Shown: one piece after another, positions 43,055 through 52,586 of the stretch
Layout of the letters: the number at the start of each line of letters is the position of its first letter
Position numbering within the stretch: position 1 is the stretch's first letter
Origin: JAJYSO01 sp964586655
GTDB lineage: Bacteria > Bacteroidota > Bacteroidia > Flavobacteriales > Flavobacteriaceae
Length of the DNA: 64,000 nucleotides
NCBI GenBank assembly: GCA_964586655.1
Contig: CAZPGY010000004.1
Coordinates: 1-64,000, forward strand
Reading direction: 5' to 3'
Made by a program: the position numbers and the translations under genes
Notes under the pieces: model-generated
Database searches by the model: none
The model's input: only the letters and a program-made list of their open reading frames with translations
Told to the model about the DNA's origin: nothing

Positions 43055-44549
43055 TGATCAAACTTTCTATTTCCTGTAAATGCTTTTTAATCTTTTCATC
43101 ATTCGCCTTTAATTCTGCAATCAATTCTTTTGGGGATTGGTGTACCACTTCCACGATTTTGTTCGGGTTTTTGGCGCTGATATCGTATTCTTTAATGGCG
43201 CTTGCTTTTACCGTCCAATCGTTACAGTCGCCGCTTACTTTCTCAGCTGTTGCATTTCGTTTTTCGGGATGTTTGAACAAGTCCACAAACTCCTCTAAAT
43301 GCTCATAAAGCAAAGGTTTGTTTTTGGTTAATTTATATGGAGGGTTCACTTCGTAATACCAAATTTCAGAAGTCGCTCCCTTACGGTCAAAAAAGAGAAT
43401 ATTCGTCTTTACCCCACTGTACGGCAAAAACACCCCACTCGGCAAACTGACAATGGTATGCACGTCAAAATTCTCCAACAAATCTTGTTTAATGGCTTTA
43501 AACGCATTGCTGGTTTGAAACAATACCCCTTCGGGAACGATAATCGCTGTACGGCCTTCCAACTTCAACATCTTCATAAAATGCTGCAAAAACAACATTT
43601 CGGTGGCATTGGTTTCCACAGGAAAGTTTTGCTGGATTTGTGATTTTTCCTTTCCGCCAAAAGGAGGATTGGCTAAAATAACATCGTGTCGGTCTTTTTC
43701 CTGAATATCGCGGATGTTGCTGGTCAGCGTATTGCCCTTATACACATTCGGGCTTTCGATGCCGTGCAGGATCAAGTTCATCATCCCCATGACATAGCCC
43801 AAGGAGGTTTTTTCTTGTCCATAAAAAGTTTCTTTCTGAATCAGCTCCATTTCGGAAGGGGAGTAGTAGGCTTTCTTTTCTTTCGAAGTCAAATATTCAA
43901 ACGCTTCCACCAAGAAACCGCAACTTCCTGCCGCACCGTCATAAATGCTTTCGCCTACTTGCGGGTTCACGGTTTCCACCATGGCTTTGATCAATGATCT
44001 TGGCGTATAAAACTCGCCGGAGTTTCCCCCATCGGAACCCATTCCCTTGAGCAGGTTTTCATAAATCTGCGAGAGTTCAAAGAGTTCATCAGAGCTTTGA
44101 AAGTCCAAAGCATCGATGATGTCTAAAATTTCCCTCAAGGTGTGTCCGCTGACAATACGATTGTCGAGGTATTCAAAAATAGCCCCGATTTTATATTTCA
44201 TTGTCGTGGGATCCGTCTCATTGATTTTGAAATCCTTGAGGTAGGGAAACAGTTTATTGTTGACCACTTCAATCAAATCATCGCCGGTCAAGGCGCGTTT
44301 CAGGTCGAGTTTTCCATTTTCATCTTTGGGGGCTGCCCAATTCTCCCAACGTAAATCTTCGCGAAGCAGAAATTTGTATTCCTTTCCTTCCAATTCAGCT
44401 TCATCAGCCTTATTGAGTTCGTAATCGTTAAGGAATTTCAGGAACAGGATCCAAGAGATTTGTTCGGTATAATGCATCGCCCCGCTAATCCCATCATCAC
44501 GACGTAGGATATCGGTTATGCGGTCTATTTTGTTTTGAATTTCACTCAT
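43047..44549 (-). CDS. hsdM: Type I restriction methyltransferase HsdM
   Basis: 500 residues. The AdoMet motif is DGAAGSCGFLVEAF (about 203) and the catalytic motif is NPPFGGKEKS (about 293). The N-terminal HsdM helical domain (QNKIDRITDILRRDDGISGA) and FYTPRSLIKAMVE are typical. It methylates the host target and is needed for restriction. It overlaps hsdS and the ATPase gene by 8 bases each, so all are co-translated. Confidence 0.95.
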   Translation of the reverse strand: MSEIQNKIDRITDILRRDDGISGAMHYTEQISWILFLKFLNDYELNKADEAELEGKEYKFLLREDLRWENWAAPKDENGKLDLKRALTGDDLIEVVNNKLFPYLKDFKINETDPTTMKYKIGAIFEYLDNRIVSGHTLREILDIIDALDFQSSDELFELSQIYENLLKGMGSDGGNSGEFYTPRSLIKAMVETVNPQVGESIYDGAAGSCGFLVEAFEYLTSKEKKAYYSPSEMELIQKETFYGQEKTSLGYVMGMMNLILHGIESPNVYKGNTLTSNIRDIQEKDRHDVILANPPFGGKEKSQIQQNFPVETNATEMLFLQHFMKMLKLEGRTAIIVPEGVLFQTSNAFKAIKQDLLENFDVHTIVSLPSGVFLPYSGVKTNILFFDRKGATSEIWYYEVNPPYKLTKNKPLLYEHLEEFVDLFKHPEKRNATAEKVSGDCNDWTVKASAIKEYDISAKNPNKIVEVVHQSPKELIAELKANDEKIKKHLQEIESLING

Positions 44550-46296
44550 TATTGATTGTAATTTTTAAGTAGTTGTAAACGGAAACAATATCTTCTGAAA
44601 TTTCTTCTTTTGGAATTAAGTTTATCAGGTCTTCAAGCATTACTTCATTAAATCCGGAATCATCATTATATAGAGGTCTAAGAACAGTTTTAAAGTCTCC
44701 AATTCTAAAGTCTGTAATACTATCTAAATTATCACCAATCTCATAACTTGGAAAAGTGTATAAACTATCAATTTCTGACTTACATTTTTTAAGATCGAAT
44801 AGGGTTGGAGATAATAAATAGTTTTCGATTTCTCTTCTTTTCCAACTAAGCAAATGTGTTTTTGTTTGATTGCTATTAAACTTTTTTATTTCTTTAAAAT
44901 CTCTGTCAATATTCACCGTTGAATCTGTTGATATTTCTGAGTCGGGGAGATTATCTTTATCGCATATGAGGAATATATTTTTAGTGATTATTTTCGTCTC
45001 TTCATTTTCTCTTTTAAACTCTTTAATGAACTCCAATTTTGCTCTACCAAATTTTTCACCTGTCCTATTGAAACTTGAGGATTTGGAAATGGGTAAAAAT
45101 TTATCTAAAACTGGTTTTGCATCAACCCCAATTTTTTTGATGACTAATTTTCTAAAAATAGTCCAATCGTTAATGTTATCCATTAAAACGGGATATTCTA
45201 CTCTTGATAATATTTTGAATTGATAGTTTTTTTCTCCAACTACATTATCCAGTCTTTTGGATAATTCTTTAAAAGGTATATTACTCTTAACTTCTCCATT
45301 TTCAACAAGTTTTAGGTTTTCAAAATTATTTTGTAAAATGGACTCAGATATATGAGTTGTAGTTAAAATTGTCCCTTCTGCTTCATGTAAAATATTCCAC
45401 ATTAATAGCAAATTTTCATAATAAAGATGAGAATCTGCTTCATCAAATAAAAATATTGTATCTGAACTGTCAAACAAATCTAATAAGGCATAAATAGATA
45501 ATAATTGATACTCACCATCACTTAGATTGTAAAAATCCAATCCATTTTTAAACTTTAGACTAATGTCTTGTAAATTACAATTTGACAACCACCCATTTGT
45601 AGCTAAAGCCCAGAAACTAAAGGTTTTGTCTATGTCTTTATGAGTAAATACTTTAAATACCTTATCAGAATCAAAGACAAGTTTTCTCTTAACCAAATTA
45701 TCGTTGTTTTGAAAATCAAAATCAATCTCAAAAACTTCTACTATCTTTTCAAGAGTTTCATGAAAATATGTCTTCCTTAGTAAGTTATCTTGAAATGAGT
45801 ATCCTTGATCTTCGCTCTTTCCTAATTCCTCATCTTCAATTTCTTTCCGAATATTTTTTATATAGGCTTTTTTTATTCTAAATTTAAAATATAACCTACT
45901 TGAAATATCATCATTAAAATCATTAGTTTCAATATATCCTTCGTTCTTTAGATACTTTCTTACATAACCTTGTGGTTTAAAAATTGTAGCCCAAAATATG
46001 AGTAATCTTAACCAATTCGAATTAAAATAAAAAGATTGAATTTTAGCGTTGTTTTCTTTTAAGTATCTTTTATTTGTAGCTTTATGTTTATTGAATAAAT
46101 TAGTAAATAATTCATTTTGTCCAGAACTAAAGGCTATTACACGGAGATTTTCATCTTCAATATATTTTTTAAATATAGCCTCCAGTATTGAAGATTTACC
46201 TGAACCATTTCCTCCAATGAGGGTAGTTACCCCTTTTGGAACATCAATTGATTGAATTCCCCCAGCTACTTTGCTATTAAATTCTAATGTAGTCAT
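44542..46296 (-). CDS. ABC/AAA ATPase with C-terminal TOPRIM-like domain, inside type I RM operon
   Basis: 584 residues. Walker A is GGNGSGKSS (about 28-36), the ABC-like signature is LSDGEYQLLSIY and Walker B is IFLFDEADSHLYY. The C-terminal part has a TOPRIM-like stretch (IFLICDKDN) and the WKRREIENYLLSP element common to OLD/DUF4435 proteins. The expected acidic Glu of TOPRIM is not clear: the matching place reads PVLMDNINDW. OLD and PARIS-type proteins act in phage defence. It sits exactly between hsdR and hsdM with overlapping or 2-base junctions, an unusual insertion. Confidence 0.75.
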   Translation of the reverse strand: MTTLEFNSKVAGGIQSIDVPKGVTTLIGGNGSGKSSILEAIFKKYIEDENLRVIAFSSGQNELFTNLFNKHKATNKRYLKENNAKIQSFYFNSNWLRLLIFWATIFKPQGYVRKYLKNEGYIETNDFNDDISSRLYFKFRIKKAYIKNIRKEIEDEELGKSEDQGYSFQDNLLRKTYFHETLEKIVEVFEIDFDFQNNDNLVKRKLVFDSDKVFKVFTHKDIDKTFSFWALATNGWLSNCNLQDISLKFKNGLDFYNLSDGEYQLLSIYALLDLFDSSDTIFLFDEADSHLYYENLLLMWNILHEAEGTILTTTHISESILQNNFENLKLVENGEVKSNIPFKELSKRLDNVVGEKNYQFKILSRVEYPVLMDNINDWTIFRKLVIKKIGVDAKPVLDKFLPISKSSSFNRTGEKFGRAKLEFIKEFKRENEETKIITKNIFLICDKDNLPDSEISTDSTVNIDRDFKEIKKFNSNQTKTHLLSWKRREIENYLLSPTLFDLKKCKSEIDSLYTFPSYEIGDNLDSITDFRIGDFKTVLRPLYNDDSGFNEVMLEDLINLIPKEEISEDIVSVYNYLKITINNE

Positions 46297-46298
46297 TC

Positions 46299-48650
46299 TT
46301 ATACTGCTCTGTATATCTGTTTCTGCAAATCATAATAAGCATTGATAATATCATTGGTACTTCCAAATGCTTGTTTGGCATCTTTTGTCGTACCTAAATT
46401 AATGCGGATTAAATCGGCAAGTTTACCTCGGCTCAACTCCTCAATGCCATGTTCTTCATATACTTTTAGCACATATTCTAAAAACTCCCGTGCTTTTAAA
46501 TTTTTATAAACGGTTAAGAACTCATTGTTTCTTACTCCGTTTGCGCGATCTCTCCTGGTTTTGATATCCGTACTAAAGGAAATATGTGCTAATACATCGA
46601 AAATATCCGTCTCCGGAGAGGCAACCATTTTTTGCATCGCCCGTAATTGCTCGCTATCAAAACCCAAACCACTTAATTTAACCAAGAGCTCTTTCCGTGT
46701 TTCCGGGTTTGCCCAAGCTTTTCGCAGTTGTTCTTCACTTTGATAGAGGTGCGGCAAATCCCCAACCAATTTTTCCAAAAACTGTTTTGCGGTCAATGGT
46801 TTTCCATTCTCATCGATATAGCGCGTTTCTACATCAATCACTTTTAGTTTTCTCCCATCGGAAAGTTCTATCAATAATTTTTCTTTTCTTTTTTCTTGCT
46901 CACCTTCTGTAGTTGGTTTTAAATAGTCATTTTCTTCCGGCTCATGAGCTTCGTTTTCTTCTGGAACTTCATTACTTTCAAGGTCGTCGTTCGCAACCAT
47001 ATCAGTTTCTCTAATATTGATTTTATCCTCCGGAATACCGTCCCATTCTTTGTCATAAAATTTATTAGTAGCACCTACAAAATCCAAAATCGTAAAGAAA
47101 TCTTTTCCATCAAACAGACGTGTTCCTCTACCGATGATTTGTTTAAACTCCACCATAGAACCAATCGGCGAAGTCAATACAATATTTCGCACATTCCGCG
47201 CATCTACTCCTGTGGTCAACATCTGTGAAGAGGTTAGAATCACCGGAATATCTTTGGTGTTATCTTGAAATTTCTCCAAATACTGGCGTCCGATTGTTCC
47301 TTCATCAGAAGTGACTCGCACACAATACTCCGGATCCGTTACCTTTTTAAACTGATTGATACCATCTCGAATATTTAAAGCGTGCGATTGATTGGCACAA
47401 AAGACAATGGTTTTTTCCATTTTGCCAATATGCTTCAAGATAGATTTTGAGATGAGTTGTGTTCTTTTCGGTAAGGTAATTTTTCGTTCAAAGTCTTTTA
47501 TTTCGTATAAATCTTGCTCTACCTCGCCTTGAACAACTCGATCCCCTTCAGTAAAAATATATTCATCGATATTGGTACGGATACGCTTCACCTTATAAGG
47601 GGTTAAGAATCCATCACTAATCCCATCATTAAGCGAATATTCGTAAATTGGTTTTCCAAAATATTTATAAGTATCAATGTTATCTTTTCGTTTAGGAGTA
47701 GCGGTCAAACCAACGTGAACCGCGCTGCTAAAGTGGTCTAAGATAGAGCGCCAGTTTCCTTCTTCATTGGCACTTCCCCGATGACACTCATCGATGATGA
47801 TCAAATCAAAAAAATCTTTAGGATACTCCTTGTAATAGCCTCCCCAATCCTCACGTTCAGCTATGGCTTGGTATATGGCAAAGAAGATATAGGCGTTTGT
47901 CGGTACCTCACCGTTCCGCTTTCGAATTTCCTCTCCATTGATTTTAACCAAATCATTTTCATAATGATTGAAGGTATTAATGGCCTGGTCGGCCAATACA
48001 TTTCGGTCTGCAAGAAACAAAATACGTGGCCGTCTGTTCTGGCCATCAACATTCCATTTACCTTGCAAAAGTTTATGGACAATCTGCAAGGCGATAAAGG
48101 TCTTTCCCGTTCCGGTGGCCAAGGTCAGAAGAATTCTTTTATTTCCATTGGCAATGTGTTCAATCGTACTGTTTACAGCAGCCTCTTGGTAATAACGAGG
48201 TTCAAATTTCTCTAACAGAAAAGGGATTTTATGAAGGTGTTCTTTTAAGGCTTTGTTTTTATCATAAATCCGATTGTACAATTCGGTAGGAGAGGGGAAG
48301 TTTTCAATATATTTTCCTTTTCCGGAGGAAAGCTGAAACTCGTATATTTTCTTTCCATTAGAGGAATACACGAAATCAATATTAAGTTTTTTTCCATAGT
48401 CAATTGCTTGTTGCAAGCCTTCGGTAGGGTGTGAAGTTGCTTTTTTGGCTTCGATAATAGCCAACTTTACATTGTTATAGCGCAACAGATAATCGGCAAA
48501 TAAACGTTCCCCTCTTTTATTACCAATAAGTTTTCGTCCATCGGTAAAGTAATATTCCCGTGTAATATAAGAAGGGCTCCAGTCTTGCTCGGCTAATTTT
48601 GGATCTATAAAATTTGCCCGAGTATCTGCTTCAGAAATATTCTTAGCCAT
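46299..48650 (-). CDS. hsdR: Type I restriction endonuclease subunit HsdR
   Basis: 783 residues. The N-terminal nuclease has LAIIEAKKAT (about residue 79, the ExK part of PD-(D/E)xK). The motor has LATGTGKTFIALQI, IIDECHRGS and GLTATPKR, then QIIGRGTRLFDGKDFF. This is the EcoEI-like layout of a type I translocase-nuclease. It lies at the upstream end of the hsdR-ATPase-hsdM-hsdS operon; the ATPase follows after 2 bases. Confidence 0.95.
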   Translation of the reverse strand: MAKNISEADTRANFIDPKLAEQDWSPSYITREYYFTDGRKLIGNKRGERLFADYLLRYNNVKLAIIEAKKATSHPTEGLQQAIDYGKKLNIDFVYSSNGKKIYEFQLSSGKGKYIENFPSPTELYNRIYDKNKALKEHLHKIPFLLEKFEPRYYQEAAVNSTIEHIANGNKRILLTLATGTGKTFIALQIVHKLLQGKWNVDGQNRRPRILFLADRNVLADQAINTFNHYENDLVKINGEEIRKRNGEVPTNAYIFFAIYQAIAEREDWGGYYKEYPKDFFDLIIIDECHRGSANEEGNWRSILDHFSSAVHVGLTATPKRKDNIDTYKYFGKPIYEYSLNDGISDGFLTPYKVKRIRTNIDEYIFTEGDRVVQGEVEQDLYEIKDFERKITLPKRTQLISKSILKHIGKMEKTIVFCANQSHALNIRDGINQFKKVTDPEYCVRVTSDEGTIGRQYLEKFQDNTKDIPVILTSSQMLTTGVDARNVRNIVLTSPIGSMVEFKQIIGRGTRLFDGKDFFTILDFVGATNKFYDKEWDGIPEDKINIRETDMVANDDLESNEVPEENEAHEPEENDYLKPTTEGEQEKRKEKLLIELSDGRKLKVIDVETRYIDENGKPLTAKQFLEKLVGDLPHLYQSEEQLRKAWANPETRKELLVKLSGLGFDSEQLRAMQKMVASPETDIFDVLAHISFSTDIKTRRDRANGVRNNEFLTVYKNLKAREFLEYVLKVYEEHGIEELSRGKLADLIRINLGTTKDAKQAFGSTNDIINAYYDLQKQIYRAV

Positions 48651-48872
48651 AGATTGGTTGTTTGTAGAAAAGGCTAAATATACAAAAATGTTAAAGAATT
48701 TAACAGGGCGAATATAGCTGAATATATGAGTAAGTAAAAATTAGATATAAACTTCTAAATTGTGATGTAGGTTTTATGTTGGTTTATATATAATAAAGCC
48801 TAATGATTTTCATTGTAGGGTAGGGAAGGTATTCTACTCCCCATTTGTTAGACAGAGTTAAGCCGGTTTAAT

Positions 48873-50324
48873 TTATTTCTTCAACGTATAATATGTTCCT
48901 CTTCCCTTTCCATGGACCTCTATTAATTCAAATTTCAATAATTCCTTTAAAACTTGATAGGTTTTTGTATTTCCTGATTTTATGAGATTCGAAGCTTCCT
49001 TTCGCGTGATTTTTTGATTGTCCAATATATGCAATAATATTTTTTGTTGTTCAATTGACAATCGTTCGTAATCGTTCGTAATCGTTCGTAACCGTCCGTA
49101 ATCGTCCGTAAACGGTCGCGAAGATGAATTATCGTCCGAGAAATCGGTTGTTTCTTGATCTTTTTTATAATTCGTCCGTAAAAAAGTGGCTCGAAAACTC
49201 ATCCCGAGCTGTGTCCATTGAAATTTAATTTCAGGATATTCTTTCAATTCATCGGAAATCAGTTTGAGACCATTGCCCCATTGTTCAATGATGCCCAGTT
49301 TTTTAAATACCGGGGCCAAGATTTTATTACGAATATCGGATTGGCCGGATTCCATTTCATTAAAGTCAACCGTGGGCAATAAATTTCCCGGACTGGTAAT
49401 TTCAACCTTATCATCAAAAATAGCTACCTTAATATCTTTTCCTGTCAGTGCATAATCGCGATGGATAATGGCGTTTCGAATGACTTCACGAAGGGCAATA
49501 ATGGGATATTCCCAGCGGTCTTTACGGTAAACACCTTCATAACTTGAACCTTGCGAAATATGGCGTAATATAAATTGATAAGCCTCTTCGGCCTGTAAAG
49601 ACAATGAGCTGTCAATGGTTTTCTGATCGATAAAATCCCCTGGAGTTTCTCCTTTAAACCGTGCACATTCAATTTTACTATAGGGAAACAGCTTGTCTTT
49701 CAAATCATCATCTGAAAGCAATATCAATGCATTTTTTGGGAAGTATTGATCGTGTTCTTTATGAATTAAATTCAGTTTATTCAAGACAGTAGTCGTTAAC
49801 TCTTCTCCCGTAATTTCTTGAAACTGTTCTTTAAAACCACTTATCTCAAGGTTTTCAAGTTTTTTATCATATACTGCCACGGAATCAAAGGAAATATTAC
49901 TTCGTTTCCGATACAACTCTTCTAACAACTCAGGCGTAGCCTTTCGATTGGAAGAGCCGACACGAATGTAGGTTCCGGCTACTTCTCCTTTATTTTTAAG
50001 ATGATAGGGAGGATTATTCCCTTTAGCAATCTGAATAACAATGAGGTATTTTCCTTCTATATTTTGAAAAGAAATATCAGGTAGGATAGCCGGCTTACAA
50101 TTATCGTGAATGAGGGAAGCTATTTTTTCTTCCATCGACACCAATTTCTCTTCCGGGATTCCAACTACTTTCCGCGGTTTATCCTTTACCCCAAGTATTA
50201 ACACTCCTCCTGCATCATTGGCAAAAGCAATAACTGTTTTATTTAAGTCAGACTTTTTGGGCAAGCCTTCCTTAAATTCAATCGTCCGGCTTTCGGGTTG
50301 CTGTATGCGTTCACTTATTTTCAT
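48873..50324 (-). CDS. AlbA_2/Schlafen-like ATP-binding protein
   Basis: 483 residues. The N-terminal AlbA_2 domain (ESRTIEFKEGLPKKSDLNKT, then FANDAGGVLILGVKD) is typical of Schlafen-like DNA-binding regulators. A central HATPase_c_4-like part has ALREVIRNAIIHRDYAL. The C-terminal 65 residues form a winged helix (KEASNLIKSGNTKTYQVLKE). A 10-bp tandem repeat (49061-49120) interrupts the linker before the winged helix. It may be a regulator linked to restriction or a defence gene in its own right. Confidence 0.78.
   Translation of the reverse strand: MKISERIQQPESRTIEFKEGLPKKSDLNKTVIAFANDAGGVLILGVKDKPRKVVGIPEEKLVSMEEKIASLIHDNCKPAILPDISFQNIEGKYLIVIQIAKGNNPPYHLKNKGEVAGTYIRVGSSNRKATPELLEELYRKRSNISFDSVAVYDKKLENLEISGFKEQFQEITGEELTTTVLNKLNLIHKEHDQYFPKNALILLSDDDLKDKLFPYSKIECARFKGETPGDFIDQKTIDSSLSLQAEEAYQFILRHISQGSSYEGVYRKDRWEYPIIALREVIRNAIIHRDYALTGKDIKVAIFDDKVEITSPGNLLPTVDFNEMESGQSDIRNKILAPVFKKLGIIEQWGNGLKLISDELKEYPEIKFQWTQLGMSFRATFLRTNYKKDQETTDFSDDNSSSRPFTDDYGRLRTITNDYERLSIEQQKILLHILDNQKITRKEASNLIKSGNTKTYQVLKELLKFELIEVHGKGRGTYYTLKK
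49061..49120. repeat. 10-bp tandem repeats inside the AlbA_2 gene
   Basis: Three copies of ATCGTTCGTA are followed by ACCGTCCGTA, ATCGTCCGTA and a degenerate sixth unit. The unit length is not a multiple of three, so losing or gaining one unit would shift the frame and drop the C-terminal winged helix. As read now the frame is intact (FTDDYGRLRT, ITNDYERL). Confidence 0.75.
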
Positions 50325-50533
50325 CGATTATTTTCTTCCTTATTTGACACGAGTAGTTCCCTTACATCGATATCCAAGAGTTCCGCTATCTTGTTTAAAT
50401 CTTGAATACTGGGTTGCACCTCATTTGTGCACCATCGAGATATCGTTACCTGCCCTTTATCTAACTGCTCAGACAGCCACTTACTGGTCTTTTCTTTCTC
50501 GACCAAGATAATTTTCAAACGATTCAACCTCAT
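50321..50533 (-). CDS. XRE-type HTH regulator
   Basis: 70 residues. The HTH (QLDKGQVTISRWCTNEVQPS) and the following NKIAELLDIDVRELLVS are typical of small XRE regulators. It overlaps the AlbA_2 start by 4 bases (ATGA junction), so the two are co-translated, and it probably controls this operon or the neighbouring RNA. Confidence 0.7.
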   Translation of the reverse strand: MRLNRLKIILVEKEKTSKWLSEQLDKGQVTISRWCTNEVQPSIQDLNKIAELLDIDVRELLVSNKEENNR

Positions 50534-50604
50534 TCTGATATATGTTATTATAATAAAAATATAAAACTAATCACTTTTCTCTATATAAGAAAATGAATTT
50601 CCAT

Positions 50605-50612
50605 TATCTTTG
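50605..50612 (+). promoter_or_regulatory. Predicted -7 element for the structured RNA
   Basis: TATCTTTG, an exact TAnnTTTG match, about 24-30 bases before the first RNA stem. No clear -33 TTTG lies at the right spacing. The transcript would start near 50620. Confidence 0.5.
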
Positions 50613-50635
50613 CTGTAGAAAGAAAAAAATAATAA

Positions 50636-50808
50636 ACGCGAAGCGTAAAGGCTATCGTTTTGGTAACAGAAAACTGGGAATTTTCTAAACATCCAAACTC
50701 GATAGGCTTACGCCCGTGCCGTATATCGGCGTGGGCTGTAAGTCTTATCTGGATGTTGGGTATCCCAGTACCTCTGTTACGGATTTGATGAGCAGTTCCA
50801 CGCTTTTT
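50636..50808 (+). ncRNA. Large nested-hairpin RNA, candidate ncRNA
   Basis: Successive nested stems can be read. GTAACAG (50663-50669) pairs with CTGTTAC (50774-50780); ACTGGGA with TCCCAGT; AACATCCA with TGGATGTT; GATAGGCTTAC with GTAAGTCTTATC (one bulge, one G-U); and GCCCGTGCCG with CGGCGTGGGC around loop TATAT. The outer AAGCG (50641-50645) pairs with CGCTT (50801-50805), followed by a run of seven Ts. No plausible protein is encoded. It ends about 14 bases before the zinc-ribbon gene, so it could be its leader, an independent RNA, or a DNA palindrome such as a MITE-like element. Confidence 0.65.
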
Positions 50809-50821
50809 TAATTCTTTAAGT

Positions 50822-52033
50822 ATGGCACAGGACAAATATCTTTTTCAGACACCTATCGGTATAGAAGATGTAGATTCTTCTCTTCAAAATTTTTCCAATA
50901 AAGATCTTGACAAAATCTTTGAACTCTTTAACAACGGAGAGAAGATTACCAATATACGACATCAATTTTCCAAGATTAGTAATCAACGTTTTGAAGATCA
51001 ATTACCATACGTCCTATCCGATGAGAAATGTGAAAAATGTGGTGGAGATGTTTATTATAAATACAGTAGAAGCAATCCATATAAGCCCCTCTACGTATAT
51101 GCAAGGTTTTGCAGTAACTGTGGACACAATTTTGAACCGGATTGTTCTTGTGAATATTGCGAAAAGGAGTACAAGGACGTATGGATTAAATACCTGGACA
51201 AAAACTATAAAGCTCCTTTAAAACAGGACTCTTTGAGTATTTATGACGAAATGAATTTATTGTTGTTGACTCGATATTATTTGGATCGGGAAACGGGCTG
51301 TATTAAAATCTCTTCTTCAAGTTCCAACAATTATTATTCATACAATAATTACTCCTCTGTGCCCGATGAATTCAAGTCGGCAGTGTATAGTTTGATCAAT
51401 CAACAGATATTAATCCCTTGTAAAGATTATAACCGTCACTTGGTGGAATTAAGAGATGATGATACAGCTACTGTCAATACCAGCTGGGTACCCAATGTTT
51501 ATTGGGATTTAAATTTGATTGATAAGGATGAACCGCTAACCCTCATAGAGTTCTATAACCTTATAAAAGACAAAGAATACAGTATCAAGGAAAAGAGCTT
51601 GCTTTGGCGTGATATATACCGGGATGAAGTAACCCAATACATCATGCAGCAATCCTCAGAAGTACTGCGAATGGACATAGACGACCTTCTTTGTGATTAT
51701 ATTACGGATTTACTGATCGAGGATTACTCCATTTCTCAAGCTTTTGCTCAAATATACTATGCAATGAGCTCCTCACTTCGGTATCTCGTGAAGTACAAAC
51801 CCACTAAGCAAAAAGTAACCTCCAATTTTCGAAACAACGTGATGCGCAATGCCAAACGCTTTAACGGTAAAATCGCCAAAAGTTTTAATCGTCCAAATTA
51901 CATCGATTTGTCGTTGCTCAATGAGCTTGTCATAAGAACGGTTCTAAATGTAAAAGGCGATTATTTTTATACGAAAACCAAGGATGTTATTCCAGAATAT
52001 ATAAGTTTGTGCCCTGTTGAGAAAGAAGCATAA
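50822..52033 (+). CDS. Zinc-ribbon protein of unknown function next to the structured RNA
   Basis: 403 residues. The first 65 residues are helical (LQNFSNKDLDKIFELFNNGE). Zinc-ribbon cysteines follow: CEKCGG near residue 70, then FCSNCGHNF and CSCEYCEKEYK near 98-118. The rest of the protein is helical, with VTQYIMQQSSEVLRMDIDDL, a Tyr-rich stretch (YYSYNNYSSV) and a basic C-terminus (NNVMRNAKRFNGKIAKS). I recognise no catalytic motif. The zinc ribbons and basic tail suggest nucleic-acid binding; the position just after the structured RNA suggests that this RNA could be its ligand. Confidence 0.65.
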   Translation: MAQDKYLFQTPIGIEDVDSSLQNFSNKDLDKIFELFNNGEKITNIRHQFSKISNQRFEDQLPYVLSDEKCEKCGGDVYYKYSRSNPYKPLYVYARFCSNCGHNFEPDCSCEYCEKEYKDVWIKYLDKNYKAPLKQDSLSIYDEMNLLLLTRYYLDRETGCIKISSSSSNNYYSYNNYSSVPDEFKSAVYSLINQQILIPCKDYNRHLVELRDDDTATVNTSWVPNVYWDLNLIDKDEPLTLIEFYNLIKDKEYSIKEKSLLWRDIYRDEVTQYIMQQSSEVLRMDIDDLLCDYITDLLIEDYSISQAFAQIYYAMSSSLRYLVKYKPTKQKVTSNFRNNVMRNAKRFNGKIAKSFNRPNYIDLSLLNELVIRTVLNVKGDYFYTKTKDVIPEYISLCPVEKEA

Positions 52034-52089
52034 CACCAAAAATTATAAATAAGTAAATCAATTCAATAATTTTTAAAACCAATTTTATC

Positions 52090-52563
52090 ATGAAAAACAC
52101 CAAATTATTTTTTCCTCTTTTGATTATTTCAATCTTTTTTATGTCTTGTAGCAAAGATTCAGACAACCCCGAACCCGGATCACAAGCCCAAGTAAAAGAT
52201 ATGAAGGCGGTCATCACCTATAAGGGAGGGGAAAAGGATTTTCTGGTTCTATTAGTTACAGCCGTTTCAATAGATGGTTATGTTTCGGAAGTAATCCTTA
52301 GCACTACAGGAAAGGAATATTCGACTTTAAATCTCAGTGAAGAAACCTTTGTCGAGCAAAACACCATTACCGTAAAATCTAAGGAAAAGGTTGCCTCGCT
52401 TATGTTTAATTTAGGGTTCGAAACAGAAATTCCCGATAATCAAAAGATACATATAAAGGTATATGCAGGAGGAAAGCTAGTCAGTGACCGAGTGATAAAG
52501 GAAAGCGAAAACTCTCAATATCAAATTTCTTACACTGTAAAAGCTACCGACAACCCCTTATAA
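52090..52563 (+). CDS. Surface lipoprotein
   Basis: 157 residues. A signal peptide with lipobox ISIFFMSC gives an acylated Cys about residue 20, followed by SKDSDNPEPG, an acidic linker like those of Bacteroidota surface lipoproteins. The rest is beta-rich (KVASLMFNLGFETEIPDNQ). It probably lies on the outer membrane. It is 56 bases after the zinc-ribbon gene on the same strand, and its function is not known. Confidence 0.65.
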   Translation: MKNTKLFFPLLIISIFFMSCSKDSDNPEPGSQAQVKDMKAVITYKGGEKDFLVLLVTAVSIDGYVSEVILSTTGKEYSTLNLSEETFVEQNTITVKSKEKVASLMFNLGFETEIPDNQKIHIKVYAGGKLVSDRVIKESENSQYQISYTVKATDNPL

Positions 52564-52586
52564 TAACTTTTAAAAACCCCAATAAA

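Noticed and set aside
44542..46296. Canonical two-gene PARIS system
   Set aside because: It is a single protein, the TOPRIM acidic residue is unclear, and no separate AriB-like gene is adjacent.
49061..49140. CRISPR array
   Set aside because: 10-bp head-to-tail units without spacers, inside a coding region.
50636..50808. Retron msr-msd RNA
   Set aside because: No reverse transcriptase is next to it; the adjacent protein has zinc ribbons and no RT motif.
50581..50835. 84-residue open frame across the structured RNA on minus
   Set aside because: It is an antisense reading through the nested stems, with no domain, and overlaps the next gene's start.
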